Shown here: positions 35,986 through 46,709 of the stretch, one piece after another
Layout: the number at the start of each line of letters is the position of its first letter
Position numbering within the stretch: position 1 is the first letter of the stretch
Assembly (NCBI RefSeq): GCF_001952935.1
Contig: NZ_CP018319.1
Location: forward strand, 609,501 to 673,500
Direction of reading: 5' to 3'
Length of the DNA: 64,000 nt
DNA from: Pseudomonas frederiksbergensis
Lineage (GTDB): Bacteria > Pseudomonadota > Gammaproteobacteria > Pseudomonadales > Pseudomonadaceae
Notes under the pieces: model-generated
Databases searched by the model: none
Told to the model about the DNA's origin: nothing
Seen by the model: the letters and a program-made list of their open reading frames with translations, nothing else
Translations under genes and position numbers: made by a program

Positions 35986-37803
35986 CTAATGCTGCTGCAA
36001 ATGCCCATAAAGCTTGGCGTATAAACCACCCTCGGCAATCAACTGCTGATGGTCGCCATCCTCGGCAATTTGTCCGCCATCGAATACCAGCACCCGGTCG
36101 GCCTGTTTCACCGCCGATAACCGGTGCGCAATGATCAGCGTGGTGCGATTGCTCAGGAACCGCGCCAGCGCCTGGTGAAGGTTGTATTCGGTGGCGGCAT
36201 CCAGTGCCGAAGTGGCCTCGTCGAGGATCACTACCTTGGGTTCGGCCAACACCATCCGCGCAATGGCCAGGCGTTGGCGCTGGCCGCCGGACAAACGCAC
36301 GCCGGAACGCCCGACGATACTGTCCAGGCCATTGGGCAACTCTCGAATCGTGGCGTGCAATTGCGCGATTTCCAACGCCTGCCAACAGGCGTCGTCGCTG
36401 CGCTCACGGCCCATGGTCAGGTTGGCGCGCACGGTATCGTTGAACAGCGCCGGGTGTTGCAAGACCACGGCGACGTTCTCCCGCACGGTTTCCAGGCCGA
36501 TCTCTTGCTGGGTCGAGCCGCCGAAGCGGATCGTCCCGGCGAGCGGCGTGTACAACCCCAGCAGCAACTGCACCAGCGTGCTTTTGCCACCACCGCTGGC
36601 GCCGACGATCGCGACTTTTTCGCCGGGGGCGATGGACAGGTCCATCTGGTTCAACACCAACTCGTCGCCGTAACCGAAACTCAATCCCTGGACTTCAATG
36701 CCCACGGTTTCGCGACCGTTGAACGGGTCCACTCCGCCCGGGTATTCAGGTTCATCGGCCCGGGCCAGCAGCTCGTTGATCCGCGACAGCGCGCCGCCGG
36801 CGGCATAGTAGGCGTATTGCAGATTCAGCAGCTGTTCCACCGGACCGATCATGAACCACAGATAGCTGAACACCGCGAGCATCTGGCCGATGGACAGGTC
36901 GGAAAACAGCACGGTGAGCATCGCCGCCGCACGGAAAATATCGATGCCGAACTGGAACAGCAAGCCGCTGGCACGGTTCGAAGCATCGGTTTTCCACTGC
37001 GAGTTCACCGCGTAATCGCGCACTTCCCGGGCGCGCTGCCCCAGGCGCCCGAGGAAAAAACCCTGACGGTTGCCGGCACGCACTTCCTGAATGGCATCGA
37101 GGGTTTCGGTGAGTGCCTGGGTAAAGCGCGAGGTGCTGTCGTTCTCGAGTTTCTTCAGGTGCTTGACCCGCTTGCCCAGCAATACCGTGGCGTAGATCAC
37201 CAGCGGGTTGAACAGCATGATCAGCAGCGCCAGCTTCCAGTGCATCCAGATCAGAATGCTCGCGGTGCCGACCAGGGTCAGCATGGCGACCAGGAAACGG
37301 CTGAGGGTTTCGCCGACGAATTTGTCCACAGTGTCGAGGTCGGTGACCAGGTGCGTGGTCACCGTGCCGCTGCCCAGGCTTTCGTATTCGCCCAGGGAAA
37401 TGCGCTTGAGCCGATCTATCAGCCGTGTGCGAATGCGGTACACGATGTCCTTGGCCAGTGCCGCAAACAACTTCGCCTGAACCACGTTGAACAACAAGGC
37501 GCCACAACGCAGCAACAAGGTCACCAGCAGCATCAGGCCGATATAGCCCGACGCTTTCTGCCAGCCGTCGGGCAGCGCGTGGTTCATGATCTTCAGCGCA
37601 GAGTCGCCATGGCCCAGCAGCACTTCGTCCACCAGCAACGGCAAGAGCAAGGGAATCGGCACGCTGCACAAGGTGGCCAACACGGCCACGCCGTTGGCGA
37701 TCCACAGGGATTTTTTGTGATGCAGCGCCAGGCGACGGATTTCCGCCCAGCTCAGACGGTCGACACGTGTAGCGGTTGCTGCTTCGTCAGGCTGGTCATG
37801 CAC
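35986..37803 (-). CDS. ABC exporter, fused permease and ATPase (MsbA-like)
   Basis: A 605-residue half-transporter. Six TM helices fill about residues 30-310, then the ATPase with Walker A GASGGGKST, signature LSGGQRQR and Walker B VVILDEATS. It should dimerise and export a lipid, peptide or drug. The start is a GTG at 37803 that overlaps the end of the DsbA-like gene by eight bases. It sits in one run with dsbA-like, trhO and, further upstream, bolA. The exported substrate is unknown. Confidence 0.88.
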   Translation of the reverse strand: MHDQPDEAATATRVDRLSWAEIRRLALHHKKSLWIANGVAVLATLCSVPIPLLLPLLVDEVLLGHGDSALKIMNHALPDGWQKASGYIGLMLLVTLLLRCGALLFNVVQAKLFAALAKDIVYRIRTRLIDRLKRISLGEYESLGSGTVTTHLVTDLDTVDKFVGETLSRFLVAMLTLVGTASILIWMHWKLALLIMLFNPLVIYATVLLGKRVKHLKKLENDSTSRFTQALTETLDAIQEVRAGNRQGFFLGRLGQRAREVRDYAVNSQWKTDASNRASGLLFQFGIDIFRAAAMLTVLFSDLSIGQMLAVFSYLWFMIGPVEQLLNLQYAYYAAGGALSRINELLARADEPEYPGGVDPFNGRETVGIEVQGLSFGYGDELVLNQMDLSIAPGEKVAIVGASGGGKSTLVQLLLGLYTPLAGTIRFGGSTQQEIGLETVRENVAVVLQHPALFNDTVRANLTMGRERSDDACWQALEIAQLHATIRELPNGLDSIVGRSGVRLSGGQRQRLAIARMVLAEPKVVILDEATSALDAATEYNLHQALARFLSNRTTLIIAHRLSAVKQADRVLVFDGGQIAEDGDHQQLIAEGGLYAKLYGHLQQH

Positions 37804-38434
37804 AGGCAGCGCGCTCCAGCCAGCGGCCGAGCAACGGAGACAGTACGCTGAGCGGCTGATAGCCATTGGTCAACAGCGCCAATTGACCATTACGCTCAGC
37901 CAGCAAGGTAGGGAAACCGGCAATGCCCAGGTCCTGGACCCAGGTGAAATCGGCCGCTGTCGCGGCGTGCTGATCGGCACGGTCGAACGCGGCGGCGAAC
38001 TCGATGCGCGGCAGACCGGCCTGCTCCGCCAGCTCCACCAGGACACTGGCATGCGTGACGTCGCGACCTTCGGCGTAAAACGCGTGCTGAATCAGCCCCA
38101 GCAGTTTCCACGCGCAATCCGGCGCCAGGCTGCGCGCGGTTACCAGTGCCCGACAGGCAGGTTCGGTGTCGTAGACGAACCCGGCGGGCAACGCACCTTC
38201 CAGTTTGAACGGTTGACCCGTGGCTTCGGTGACCGCTTGCCAATGCTCAAGGATGTAGCGCCGGGTGGTCGGCTCCAGCGCGGAACCGCTGCCGGTACGC
38301 AAACCGCCCACCACCAGGTGCACGTCCACCCCCGCTGCTTGCGCCTGCTCGACCAGCGCGTTGGCCACCGGCGCGAAGCCCCAGCACCAGGAGCACATCG
38401 GGTCCATCACATAGAGCAGGCGTTGCGCAGACAT
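37796..38434 (-). CDS. DsbA-family thioredoxin-fold protein (FrnE-like)
   Basis: A 212-residue protein with the active-site CSWC near residue 14 (MDPMCSWCWGF) and a helical insertion, as in FrnE-type DsbA proteins. The cis-Pro loop GIAGFPTLL is present. It lacks a signal peptide, so it should be cytoplasmic. It starts three bases after the trhO stop and overlaps the ABC exporter gene, implying a coupled operon. Confidence 0.87.
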   Translation of the reverse strand: MSAQRLLYVMDPMCSWCWGFAPVANALVEQAQAAGVDVHLVVGGLRTGSGSALEPTTRRYILEHWQAVTEATGQPFKLEGALPAGFVYDTEPACRALVTARSLAPDCAWKLLGLIQHAFYAEGRDVTHASVLVELAEQAGLPRIEFAAAFDRADQHAATAADFTWVQDLGIAGFPTLLAERNGQLALLTNGYQPLSVLSPLLGRWLERAACA

Positions 38435-38437
38435 GGT

Positions 38438-39379
38438 TCAAGCCTCGGAAGGAGTTTGCTTGTAGTTGTAGCCGATCGGGTGCGGCAGGTTGCGCGCCTT
38501 GGCCAGTTCGATCTGCTTTTGCCGGTCGATGGCACTGCGACGGGTCTTCTCGCTCAGCTTATCCCAGCAATGCGGGCAACTGATGCCGGCCACGTAGTGC
38601 TCGGACGCGCGGTCTTCGACACTGACAGGGGTACGGCAGGCATGGCATTGATCGTAGTCGCCTTCGCTGAGGTCATGACGCACGGTCACGCGGTTATCGA
38701 ACACGAAGCAGTCGCCCTGCCATTTGGTTTCTTCCTGCGGCACCTCTTCGAGGTATTTCAGAATGCCGCCCTTGAGGTGATAGACCTCGTCGAAACCCTG
38801 GCTGAGCATGTAGCTCGAAGCCTTTTCGCAACGAATGCCGCCGGTGCAGAACATCGCGACTTTCTTGTGCACGGCCGGGTCGAAATGGGCTTTGATGTAG
38901 TCGGGGAATTCGCGAAAACTGGTGGTCTTCGGGTCGATGGCGCCTTCGAAGGTGCCGATCGAGACTTCGTAGTCGTTGCGGGTGTCGATCAACAGCACTT
39001 CAGGATCGCTGATCAGCGCGTTCCAGTTCTGCGGATCCACATAGGTGCCGACCTTTTTGTTCGGGTCTACGCCTTCGACGCCGAGGGTGACGATTTCTTT
39101 CTTGAGTTTGACTTTGGTGCGGTAGAACGGCTGGTCGTCGCAGTACGACTCTTTGTGGTCAATGTCGTCCATGCGCGGGTCGTTCTTGAGCCAGGCCATC
39201 AGCCCGTCAATGCCTTCGCGGCTGCCGGACACGGTGCCGTTGATGCCTTCTTCGGCGATCAGCAGGGTGCCTTTGATGCCGTTGTCGACCATCGCTTGCA
39301 GCAGGGGCTCGCGCAGGGCGACGTAATCTTCCAGGGTGACGAACTTATACAGTGCCGCCACGACAATCTGTTGTGTCAT
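38438..39379 (-). CDS. trhO: tRNA uridine(34) hydroxylase (rhodanese domain)
   Basis: A 313-residue protein (YceA) that hydroxylates U34 of tRNAs to ho5U. An N-terminal acylphosphatase-like domain is followed by a rhodanese domain with the active Cys in CTGGIRC, and then a C-terminal zinc-like CHACR...CPHCW cluster. It starts with ATG at 39379. It is the first gene of the trhO/dsbA-like/ABC run. Confidence 0.95.
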   Translation of the reverse strand: MTQQIVVAALYKFVTLEDYVALREPLLQAMVDNGIKGTLLIAEEGINGTVSGSREGIDGLMAWLKNDPRMDDIDHKESYCDDQPFYRTKVKLKKEIVTLGVEGVDPNKKVGTYVDPQNWNALISDPEVLLIDTRNDYEVSIGTFEGAIDPKTTSFREFPDYIKAHFDPAVHKKVAMFCTGGIRCEKASSYMLSQGFDEVYHLKGGILKYLEEVPQEETKWQGDCFVFDNRVTVRHDLSEGDYDQCHACRTPVSVEDRASEHYVAGISCPHCWDKLSEKTRRSAIDRQKQIELAKARNLPHPIGYNYKQTPSEA

Positions 39380-39533
39380 GGGTGATTCTCCAGGTGGCTA
39401 CCCTCGTAAGGGGTGAACCGGATGCGAAAAAAAACGCGCCGGGTGAGCGGCGCGTTGCGGATTCTAGCAAAAACGGTGTGGTTTAGGACTGCGATCTGCA
39501 GGCTTGGCACAGCCCATCAATCAACCCTTCACA

Positions 39534-39833
39534 TCAATGCTTGCTGCCGCCAGCACAGGTCGGCGAGGCCGGAGCCGCGTCGATCTGTGCCCATTCCTCT
39601 GGCGTGTAGGTATGCAGCGCCAACGCATGGAACTCGCCCATCAGCTCGCCGAGCGTGCCGTAGACTTTCTGGTGACGCTTGACCCGGTTGAGCCCTTCGA
39701 ACTGCTGGCTGACCACCACGGCCTTGAAGTGGGTCTGCAACCCACGGCTGTGCATGTGGCTTTCATCCAGCACTTGCAGATGCAGCGGCTGCAACAGGCC
39801 CAGCGTTGATTCGATGCGTTGTTGCATGGTCAT
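39534..39833 (-). CDS. bolA: BolA-family protein
   Basis: A 99-residue BolA domain protein, a partner of monothiol glutaredoxins in iron-sulfur trafficking. The fold region is LQVLDESHMH through KRHQKVYGTLGELMGEFHALALHTYTPEEW. The conserved helix-turn histidines are present. GGAG six bases upstream supports the ATG at 39833. The C terminus ends in a Cys/His-containing tail. Confidence 0.92.
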   Translation of the reverse strand: MTMQQRIESTLGLLQPLHLQVLDESHMHSRGLQTHFKAVVVSQQFEGLNRVKRHQKVYGTLGELMGEFHALALHTYTPEEWAQIDAAPASPTCAGGSKH

Positions 39834-39845
39834 ACCGAACTCCGC

Positions 39846-40367
39846 TTAAGGCTTTTTCTTGGCAGGAGCGGCGCCTTTAGGCTCCAGCTCGGCCGTCATG
39901 TCAGCCAGCAGCTTGTTGACCACAGGCACCGCGCTTTCCAGCTTGGCTTGAGTCATCTGGGCCGATTGCTGAGTCAGCTGCGGCATTTTTTCCAGGACTT
40001 TCTTGCCCAGTGGCGACTTGTAGAACGCGACCAGGTCTTTCAGCTCGGATTCGCTGAAGTTGGTGGTGTAGAGCTTGACCATGTCCGGCTTCAGCTTGTT
40101 CCAGCCAATGGCTTGGTCCAGCGCGGCGTTGGCTTTGGCCTGGTAAGTTTCCAGCAAGGCTTTTTTCGACTCGGGGGCTTTGGTTTGCTCAAAGCGCTGA
40201 GCGAACATTTGCTGCACTTGCATGTACACCGGAGTGCCCAATTTGTCAGCGTGCGCCAGGGTCAGGAAAGCTTCGGCACTGGCGTTGTGGCTGGCGGTAT
40301 CGGCAAGAACCTGGCCGCTGGCGCAAACCAGTGCAACCGCGGTACAGATGGCACGAAGACGAGTCAT
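39846..40367 (-). CDS. DUF2059 secreted protein
   Basis: A 173-residue protein with a signal peptide (about 1-22, ending near GQVLA) and a DUF2059 domain of about 60 residues (LVAFYKSPLGKKVLEKMPQLTQQ). A proline/lysine-rich C-terminal tail follows. It is predicted periplasmic. Function is unknown. It is twelve bases upstream of bolA. Confidence 0.85.
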   Translation of the reverse strand: MTRLRAICTAVALVCASGQVLADTASHNASAEAFLTLAHADKLGTPVYMQVQQMFAQRFEQTKAPESKKALLETYQAKANAALDQAIGWNKLKPDMVKLYTTNFSESELKDLVAFYKSPLGKKVLEKMPQLTQQSAQMTQAKLESAVPVVNKLLADMTAELEPKGAAPAKKKP

Positions 40368-40558
40368 CGAGTTTCCTTTTCTAGCAGGCGAGGCAAAACC
40401 TCAAGGGCGACCATTCTGCACCTAAAAAACTGTGTCACTCAACCCCAAGCCTTGTCGCACCTGATTTAGAGGGGCTGAACGGTCAAAAAACAGACTGATG
40501 GAACCACGGCCGGCGATCACGGCCTAAACTGCGCTATCGACCTACAGGAGTGTGCATG

Positions 40559-41953
<1,395 letters not shown>

Positions 41954-41960
41954 CCTGACT

Positions 41961-42070
41961 GATCGTTCCCACGCTCCGCATGGGAATGCAGCCCGGGACG
42001 CTCCGCGTCCCTGCCGAAGCGGACGCGGAGCGTCCATTGAGGCATTCCCACGCAGAGCGTGGGAACGATC
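41961..42070. repeat. Long palindromic intergenic repeat, copy P1
   Basis: Ends GATCGTTCCCACGCTC and GAGCGTGGGAACGATC are inverted. Inner hairpins such as GGGACGCTCCGCGTCCC are included. It is about 110 bases, shared with three other loci in this window. Confidence 0.85.
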
Positions 42071-43028
42071 ATCCGACCGCTATTCGGGCCTTTCGAGCCC
42101 TGAGCCCCGCAATCAACGACGGCCCCAACGCCACCAGCGCCGATCCCAGCACCACCAGCACCGCCCCGCCATACCCCAGACCATTGATCGTCTCGGCATG
42201 CACATAGTCCGGCCATAACCACGCCGCCACGGCCACCGCAGCGAATGTCACCAATGGCGTGATCGCCAGCGTCGCACTGACCCGCGATGCCTCCCAATGC
42301 GCCAGGGCTTCGGCAAAGGCACCATAGGCGATCAGGGTGTTCATGCAGCACGCCAGCAGCAGCCAGCCTTGCAGCGGGCTCAGTTGCAGCGCTTCCAGCG
42401 GGTGCACCCACGGCGTCAGCAACAACGCGCAGAACAGGTAGATCACCATCATCACTTGCAGCGAATTCCATACCGTGAGCAGTTGCTTCTGGCCCAAGGC
42501 ATAAAACGTCCAGACCGTGGACGCCAACAACACCAACAGCACGCCGGCGGTGTAATCAGTCAACGAGGTCAGCAATTCGGCCAGCCGCTGATTGAAAAAC
42601 AGGGCAAAGCCGATCAGCAGCACGAGCAGGCCAATCCCCTGCCCCACGCTGAACCGTTCCTTGAACACAAACAGACTGGCAATCAGCAACATGATCGGCC
42701 CCATCTGCACCACCAGTTGCGCGGTGCCGGGGCTGAGCAGGTTCAGGCCCATCAGGTACAGCACGTAGTTGCCCACCAGGCCGAGCACCGCCATCAACAC
42801 CAACCAGCCACCACGCGGCCCGAGCACCTTGCGGCTCGGCAGGCGCTTGGTCGCCGCCAGATAAATGAACAGGCAGCCGCCGGATACGATCAGGCGAAAC
42901 CAGGTCACCGTCACCGGGTCCATCACCAGCAGCACTTGCTTGAGTTTGATCGGCAGGATTCCCCACAACAGCGCGGTCACCAAGGCCAGGAACAGACCGT
43001 AAACCCAGCGACCCGATGAAATGTGCAT
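42069..43028 (-). CDS. EamA/DMT-family transporter
   Basis: A 319-residue inner-membrane protein with about ten TM helices arranged as two EamA repeats. The ATG at 43028 gives MHISSGRW and fits the first TM segment. It is most likely an exporter of small metabolites or amino acids, but the substrate cannot be told from sequence. Its end nearly meets repeat P1. Confidence 0.88.
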   Translation of the reverse strand: MHISSGRWVYGLFLALVTALLWGILPIKLKQVLLVMDPVTVTWFRLIVSGGCLFIYLAATKRLPSRKVLGPRGGWLVLMAVLGLVGNYVLYLMGLNLLSPGTAQLVVQMGPIMLLIASLFVFKERFSVGQGIGLLVLLIGFALFFNQRLAELLTSLTDYTAGVLLVLLASTVWTFYALGQKQLLTVWNSLQVMMVIYLFCALLLTPWVHPLEALQLSPLQGWLLLACCMNTLIAYGAFAEALAHWEASRVSATLAITPLVTFAAVAVAAWLWPDYVHAETINGLGYGGAVLVVLGSALVALGPSLIAGLRARKARIAVG

Positions 43029-43239
43029 TGCGAACCCCGAAGCCAAGTGGCGAGAACCGTCATTCTAGGCTCAGACCTGTTCGGTACACAGGGACAGTTG
43101 GGGGCGGGCCGCGAATGAAACTGTGCAGGTCGCACCATTAAATTGGCGCTATGCCGTCGATCGGCTGGCCAGGCGTCGCAAGTGGTTCATGCATAAGCTC
43201 ATGGAATTCGCCAACAGGAATATTCCTCAGGAGATCGCC

Positions 43240-43434
43240 ATGTACGGCAAACGCGCCCAGGACAATGCCCCCGCCACTCACTTTCGCTGTGACCGGGTGT
43301 GTCGTGTGAATGGGGATTTGTATTTCAGCACCCGGGAAAACACCCTGGAGGGCCCGTTTGAAAATCCGGAGAAGTTGGCGCGCGAGGTACAGGCTTACAT
43401 TGAGCGGATGCTGCTTTTGCGGATGAGCTTATAG
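43240..43434 (+). CDS. Small DUF6316-type protein
   Basis: A 64-residue soluble protein, MYGKRAQDNAPATHFRCDR then FSTRENTLEGPF. The CAGGAG site is six bases upstream of the ATG at 43240, which decides the start; the longer frame from 43123 has no such support. The family is common in Pseudomonas and its function is unknown. Two cysteines (FRCDRVCR) may bind metal. Confidence 0.8.
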   Translation: MYGKRAQDNAPATHFRCDRVCRVNGDLYFSTRENTLEGPFENPEKLAREVQAYIERMLLLRMSL

Positions 43435-43447
43435 ACCGCGTCGCTCC

Positions 43448-43531
43448 CTTCGCGAGCAAGCCCGCTCCCACATTCAACCGCACTCCAATATGGAAACTCG
43501 GTCAATGTGGGAGCGGGCTTGCTCGCGAAGG
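43448..43531. repeat. REP-type inverted doublet
   Basis: Arms CTTCGCGAGCAAGCCCGCTC and GAGCGGGCTTGCTCGCGAAG around a 35-base spacer. Confidence 0.85.
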
Positions 43532-43561
43532 CGATCTAATAAACAGCAAGAACTTTAAGGG

Positions 43562-44746
43562 TTAACGCACCGCCTCGAACAACCCGGTCGCCCCCATCCC
43601 GCCCCCCACACACATGGTGACGATGCCGTAACGCACATTGCGGCGCTGCAACTCACGCACCAGATGCCCGACCTGACGCGAACCGGTCATGCCGAACGGA
43701 TGGCCGATGGAAATCGAGCCGCCATTGACGTTGTACTTGTCGTTATCGATCTCCAACCGAATGCGGCTGTACAGGCACTGGGACGCAAACGCTTCGTTGA
43801 GTTCCCACAGATCAATGTCGGAAATCCGCAAACCCTTGGCCTTGAGCAACTTCGGCACCGAAAACACCGGGCCGATGCCCATTTCATCCGGCTCGCAACC
43901 GGCCACGGTGAAACCACGGAAGAACGCCTTCGGTTTCAACCCCAGTTCCAGTGCTTTTTCCAGGCTCATCACCAGCGTCATCGACGCGCCATCGGACAGC
44001 TGCGAAGAGTTGCCCGCCGTCACCGAACCGTCTTCGGCAAACACCGGTTTCAATCCCGCCAGGCTTTCCAGGGTGGTGCCCGGGCGGTTGCAGTCATCGT
44101 GGTCGACGATGCCGTCGAGGATCTGCACCTGACCGGTGGCCTTGTCTTCAACCCGATACTTCACCGCCATCGGCACGATTTCATCGTCAAACAATCGATC
44201 GGCCTGAGCCTGAGCGGTACGTCGCTGACTTTGCAGCGCGTACAGATCCTGTTCTTCGCGGCTGACGTTGTAACGACGAGCGACGATTTCGGCGGTCTGG
44301 CCCATCGGGAAATAAATGCCCGGCACCTGCTCTTTCAGCAGCGGGTTGATCAGGTTGTCGGTGTTGATGCTTTTCATGGTCAGGCTGATCGACTCGACGC
44401 CACCGGCGACGATGATGTCGCTGCAACCCGAGGCAATCTGGTTGGCGGCGATGGCGATCGCCTGCAAGCCCGACGAGCAAAAACGGTTGAGGGTCATGCC
44501 GGCAGTGCCGGTGCCCAGGCGTGACAGCACCGCGATGTTGCGTCCGATGTTGAAGCCCTGGCCACCTTCGTTGGAACCGGCACCGACGATGCAGTCCTCG
44601 ACGCTGGCCGGGTCGATGCCCGAGCGCGCCAGCAGCGCATTAACGCAATGGGCCGCCATGTCGTCCGGGCGGGTCATGTTGAACTTGCCGCGAAAGGATT
44701 TGGCCAGGCCGGTCCGCACACTGTCGACGATCACCACTTCACGCAT
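43562..44746 (-). CDS. Acetyl-CoA C-acyltransferase (thiolase)
   Basis: A 394-residue thiolase. The nucleophile Cys is in NRFCSSGLQA, His in GHPFGMTG and the second Cys in MCVGGGMGA. It catalyses reversible CoA-thiolytic cleavage or condensation. I chose the ATG at 44746, with GAGG six bases upstream; an ATG twelve bases earlier overlaps that site. It is monocistronic here, so a degradative or biosynthetic assignment is open. Confidence 0.9.
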   Translation of the reverse strand: MREVVIVDSVRTGLAKSFRGKFNMTRPDDMAAHCVNALLARSGIDPASVEDCIVGAGSNEGGQGFNIGRNIAVLSRLGTGTAGMTLNRFCSSGLQAIAIAANQIASGCSDIIVAGGVESISLTMKSINTDNLINPLLKEQVPGIYFPMGQTAEIVARRYNVSREEQDLYALQSQRRTAQAQADRLFDDEIVPMAVKYRVEDKATGQVQILDGIVDHDDCNRPGTTLESLAGLKPVFAEDGSVTAGNSSQLSDGASMTLVMSLEKALELGLKPKAFFRGFTVAGCEPDEMGIGPVFSVPKLLKAKGLRISDIDLWELNEAFASQCLYSRIRLEIDNDKYNVNGGSISIGHPFGMTGSRQVGHLVRELQRRNVRYGIVTMCVGGGMGATGLFEAVR

Positions 44747-44847
44747 GGCATACCTCATTGTTGTTGTCGGTTGGGAGTGGACCGAGCATAAGTCCACTGC
44801 ATTACCGACCGCGACAATCATTCACCCCGCGTATGCGTAACCATCGC

Positions 44848-46371
44848 TCACTTCTGGTGCTGCTTCACTTTCCTGCTGTGCTTGTCGGACTTTTCGAAAG
44901 CCTCTTCCAGCGCCAGATTGATCGTGCGCAGGACTTTGACCCGCGCCCAGCGCTTGTCATTGGCTTCCACCAGCGTCCAGGGTGAAATCTCGGTGCTGGT
45001 GCGATCTACCATGTCACCGACCGCCGCGCGGTACGCGTCCCATTTGTCACGATTGCGCCAGTCATCTTCGGTGATCTTGAAACGCTTGAAGGGAATTTCT
45101 TCCCGCGCCTGGAAGCGCTCCAGTTGCGTCTGCTTGTCGATGGCCAGCCAGAACTTGACCACGATCACCCCGGCCTCGGCGATCAGTTCTTCAAAATCAT
45201 TGATTTCACTGTAGGCCCGCAACCAGTCAGCCGGCGGGCAGTAGCCTTCGACGCGTTCCACCAGCACCCGCCCGTACCACGAACGATCGAACACCGTGAA
45301 CTTGCCCTTGGCCGGGATGTGCCGCCAGAACCGCCACAGATAAGGCTGCGCCCGTTCCTCTTCAGTGGGCGCGGCAATCGGCACGATGTTGTACTGACGC
45401 GGATCGAGGGCCGCGGCAACCCGGCGGATCGCCCCACCCTTGCCGGCCGCGTCATTGCCCTCGAACACCGCCACCAAGGCATGCCGACGCATGCGTTTGT
45501 CGCGCATCAGGCCGGAGAATCGTGCCTGTTCGGTAATCAATTGTTCTTCGTAATCGTCCTTGTCCAGGCGCAGGGTCAAATCCAGGCTGTCGAGCAGGCT
45601 CAGTTGATCGACATGGATCGGCAACGGCGCGGCATTGACCTTGGAAGGATGGACCTTGTGTCGCTTCAGGGCGCTTTGCAGGCCTTCGAGCAGGATCTTG
45701 CCCACCGCCAGGCTGCGGTAATGCGGGTCAACCCCTTCGATCACATGCCAAGGCGCATAGTCGCGGCTGGTGCGGCGCAACACGCGTTCGCCGTATTTCA
45801 CGAACTTGTCGTAGGTTTGCGATTGCTGCCAGTCCAGCGGACTGATGCGCCAACTGTGCAGCGGGTCATCCGCCAGGGCCTTGAGCCGCGCCTTCATTTG
45901 CTTCTTGGAGAGGTGGAACCAGAACTTGAAGATCAGCGCGCCTTCGTCGCAGAGCATTTTTTCAAAGCGCTCGGACTGATTGATGACCTGATCCAGCACC
46001 GGGTCCTTGAACAAGCCATGCACCCGGCCTTGCAGCATCTGGCTGTACCAGTTGCCGAAGAAAATCCCCATGCGGCCCTTGGCCGGAAGCATCCGCCAGT
46101 AGCGCCAGGCCGGTGGCCGCGCCAGCTCTTCGTCGGTCTGCTGATCGAACGTGCGGACCTCGATCAAGCGTGGGTCCATCCATTCGTTGAGCAACTTGAC
46201 CGTCTCGCCCTTGCCGGCGCCTTCGATGCCATTGATCAGAATGATCACCGGGAAGCGGCGTTGCTGGTGCAGTTCGAACTGCGCTTCGAGCAAGGCTTCA
46301 CGCAGGGCCGGTTCTTCGGCTTCGTAGGTTTCTTTGTCGATGGCGTGACCGATTTCGGCGGATTCGAACAT
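44848..46371 (-). CDS. pap: Polyphosphate:AMP phosphotransferase (two-domain PPK2)
   Basis: A 507-residue enzyme with two fused PPK2 domains. It phosphorylates AMP to ADP using polyphosphate. Walker A motifs are GIEGAGKGET near residue 48 and GNDAAGKGGA around residue 300; each is followed by a WYGR or WYSQ lid segment and the FWRHIPAKGKF or YWRMLPAKGRM motif. The ATG at 46371 with GGAAGGAG upstream is preferred; the frame upstream crosses a repeat. Confidence 0.93.
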   Translation of the reverse strand: MFESAEIGHAIDKETYEAEEPALREALLEAQFELHQQRRFPVIILINGIEGAGKGETVKLLNEWMDPRLIEVRTFDQQTDEELARPPAWRYWRMLPAKGRMGIFFGNWYSQMLQGRVHGLFKDPVLDQVINQSERFEKMLCDEGALIFKFWFHLSKKQMKARLKALADDPLHSWRISPLDWQQSQTYDKFVKYGERVLRRTSRDYAPWHVIEGVDPHYRSLAVGKILLEGLQSALKRHKVHPSKVNAAPLPIHVDQLSLLDSLDLTLRLDKDDYEEQLITEQARFSGLMRDKRMRRHALVAVFEGNDAAGKGGAIRRVAAALDPRQYNIVPIAAPTEEERAQPYLWRFWRHIPAKGKFTVFDRSWYGRVLVERVEGYCPPADWLRAYSEINDFEELIAEAGVIVVKFWLAIDKQTQLERFQAREEIPFKRFKITEDDWRNRDKWDAYRAAVGDMVDRTSTEISPWTLVEANDKRWARVKVLRTINLALEEAFEKSDKHSRKVKQHQK

Positions 46372-46460
46372 GGGACGGCTCCTTCCAGGATTGAGCAAGA
46401 CTAGCGGATTGACCTCTCCTGCGTGGGAGAAATCCCATTTTTGAGGCTGATATGAAACCT

Positions 46461-46605
46461 GTGGCGAGGGAGCTTGCTCCCGCTGGACGGCGAAGCCGTC
46501 CCGGTATCGGCAAACTTGCACTCGGGAGGTACACAGATAACCCGTTTGCGGCTGCTTCGCACCCGAGCGGGACGGTGCGGCGATCCGACAAGCTCCCTCG
46601 CCACA
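46461..46605. repeat. Inverted intergenic repeat of a different family
   Basis: Ends GTGGCGAGGGAGCTTGCTCCC and CAAGCTCCCTCGCCAC are inverted over about 145 bases between pap and mnmC. Inner segments GACGGCGAAGCCGTC also pair. It resembles a second Pseudomonas REP family; the remaining bases of 46372-46709 show no gene. Confidence 0.7.
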
Positions 46606-46709
46606 AAAGCAGCGATTGTCCCTGACACTTCCAACCTGACACTTGCCATGGATCAAGCACCACCCCGGCGATCGGCTAGAATGGCCGCCTTGCCGTTGCC
46701 GAGCCTGCC

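Noticed and set aside
36124..37851. Long plus-strand open frame opposite the ABC exporter (575 codons)
   Set aside because: The minus-strand reading has complete Walker and signature motifs; the plus reading has none.
41961..42070. CRISPR array
   Set aside because: The repeats are dispersed, palindromic and not regularly spaced; no cas genes are present.
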